6,251 nucleotides of DNA from Bacilli bacterium (GTDB taxonomy: Bacteria; Bacillota_I; Bacilli_A; ML615J-28; CAG-698), in NCBI GenBank assembly GCA_016282055.1, contig JAEEJT010000044.1:1-6251 (forward strand), given 5' to 3'. Shown one piece after another: positions 5,803 through 6,251 of the stretch. Numbering within the stretch: position 1 is the stretch's first letter; each line of letters starts with the position of its first letter. Position numbers and translations under genes: made by a program. The notes under the pieces were generated by a model. The model saw only the letters and a list, made by a program, of their open reading frames with translations, had not been told where the DNA came from and ran no database searches.

Positions 5803-5922
5803 GTTAAGTGTAGTTGAAAAAACTGCATAGAACAAAAGATAGTTTTAATATTTTAAATTTTTAGTCTAAATATCATCAAAATATTATTCTATAATAATTA
5901 ACTATCTGGAAATCCTGTACCA

Positions 5923-5927
5923 TGTAA
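5923..5927 (+). other. Predicted right copy of the target site duplication (TGTAA)
   Basis: The five host bases after the 3' LTR are TGTAA. Ty3/Gypsy integrases usually make 4-6 bp duplications, commonly 5. The left copy is upstream of the window, so the length and identity are predictions. Confidence 0.4.
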
Positions 5928-6190
5928 AAGGTACATTTACTATAACGAGAATAACGAATAATAATCAATAATAAAGGCTAACAATAATATAACACCTCTC
6001 TATTCGAGTTATAGAAATAAATATTAAATATTATTATTATTTAACTATGATCTAATTTTTATTAAATCAATTTAAATAAAATAACGTAATTAAAAATAAT
6101 TAAACACTTTTAATTAGATTATTATTAATTAACGTTTATTTCTAAATTTAATTATTATCGGTTATTTCGTTTTTGAGCGTTACTATTTTT
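5923..6190 (+). repeat. Flanking AT-rich repeat, copy 1 (268-base period)
   Basis: The 61 bases from 5923 match the 61 bases from 6191 at 57 positions, giving a period of 268 bases. No reading frame or RNA gene is seen inside. It holds nested inverted repeats: about 5944-5968 against 6148-6171 (imperfect, with gaps), TAGAAATAAA (6012-6021) against TTTATTTCTA (6135-6144), and ATCTAATT (6050-6057) against AATTAGAT (6112-6119). It may be a satellite-like monomer, or part of another mobile element; only one full copy is visible. Confidence 0.7.
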
Positions 6191-6251
6191 TGTAAAAGGT
6201 ACATTTACTATAACTAGAATAACGAATAATAACTAATAATAAAGGCTAATA
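6191..6251 (+). repeat. Flanking AT-rich repeat, copy 2 (truncated by window end)
   Basis: It starts TGTAAAAGGTACATTTACTA and keeps 57 of 61 bases in common with copy 1 without any gap. In this copy the base run before it (TACTATTTTT, 6181-6190) is host sequence and not LTR, so it represents the uninterrupted repeat. Confidence 0.7.

Larger units (their letters stand above)
1..5922 (+). mobile_element. Ty3/Gypsy LTR retrotransposon, lacking only most of its 5' LTR in this window
   Basis: The unit has the tail of the 5' LTR, a leader, gag, pol and a full 3' LTR. The gene order within pol (protease, reverse transcriptase, RNase H, integrase) is that of Metaviridae and differs from Ty1/Copia, where integrase precedes RT. 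Bases 1-29 repeat 5894-5922 without a mismatch, which fixes the right ends of both LTRs. Both reading frames are free of stops and shifts apart from the programmed -1 shift, and the catalytic residues are present, so the copy looks young and possibly autonomous. If the missing 5' LTR has the same length as the 3' one, the whole element would be about 6.57 kb; that figure is an inference. No env-like third gene and no chromodomain are seen. Confidence 0.96.
5246..5922 (+). repeat. 3' LTR, complete, about 677 bp
   Basis: It starts TGTTACG just after the polypurine tract and ends TGTACCA. The ends are near-inverted repeats (TGTTAC against TGGTAC). The right end is proven by the match to window bases 1-29. 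The left end is inferred from TG and the tract, because the 5' LTR's start is outside the window. It is extremely AT-rich with no coding potential: T-rich on this strand up to about 5650, then A-rich. It supplies polyadenylation to the transcript, and its 5' twin supplies the promoter; the U3/R/U5 borders cannot be drawn from one copy. Confidence 0.9.

Noticed and set aside
5246..6251. Host genes, RNA genes or CRISPR-like arrays in the LTR and flank
   Set aside because: No long frame, tRNA/rRNA-like sequence or regularly spaced short repeats were seen. The 268-base unit occurs only twice here and is not a repeat-spacer array.

Overview
The window holds one nearly complete LTR retrotransposon of the Ty3/Gypsy type (Metaviridae), followed by about 330 bases of very AT-rich host DNA. 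The order protease, reverse transcriptase, RNase H, integrase in one reading frame fixes the superfamily. The host is an AT-rich eukaryote using the standard stop codons. A zinc-knuckle Gag and a conserved-looking segment before the protease recall elements of AT-rich fungi (Glomeromycotina, Neocallimastigomycota or microsporidia), but this is an impression from memory and the host cannot be named from the sequence.

Layout: bases 1-29 are the last 29 bases of the 5' LTR, identical to 5894-5922. Next come a candidate primer binding site (39-56), a leader with a GC-richer, foldable core (about 241-360), gag (462-1322), pol in the -1 frame (1316-5227), a short imperfect polypurine tract (5228-5245) and a complete 3' LTR of about 677 bases (5246-5922). 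After the element, 5923-6251 is a repeat with a 268-base period, copy 1 complete and copy 2 cut off by the window edge. There is no env-like gene: only 18 bases separate the pol stop from the LTR.

How it works together: gag gives a 286-residue capsid/nucleocapsid protein. Just before its stop lies a canonical -1 slippery heptamer, T TTA AAC, in exactly the right phase. An 8-base spacer and a short stem-loop follow. The pol frame is open from 1259, so pol is best read as a Gag-Pol fusion of 1588 residues and not as a protein starting at the first pol-frame ATG (1562). All catalytic residues of RT, RNase H and integrase are present. The protease has Asp-Thr-Cys where Asp-Thr/Ser-Gly is usual. 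The integrase ends after a GPY/F-type module with no chromodomain.

The most useful observations are the frameshift signal, the folded leader core, the primer site inside a perfect 5-bp inverted repeat, the odd protease motif, and the fact that the flanking repeat begins exactly at the 3' LTR junction. In that last case the second repeat copy serves as a picture of the empty insertion site.
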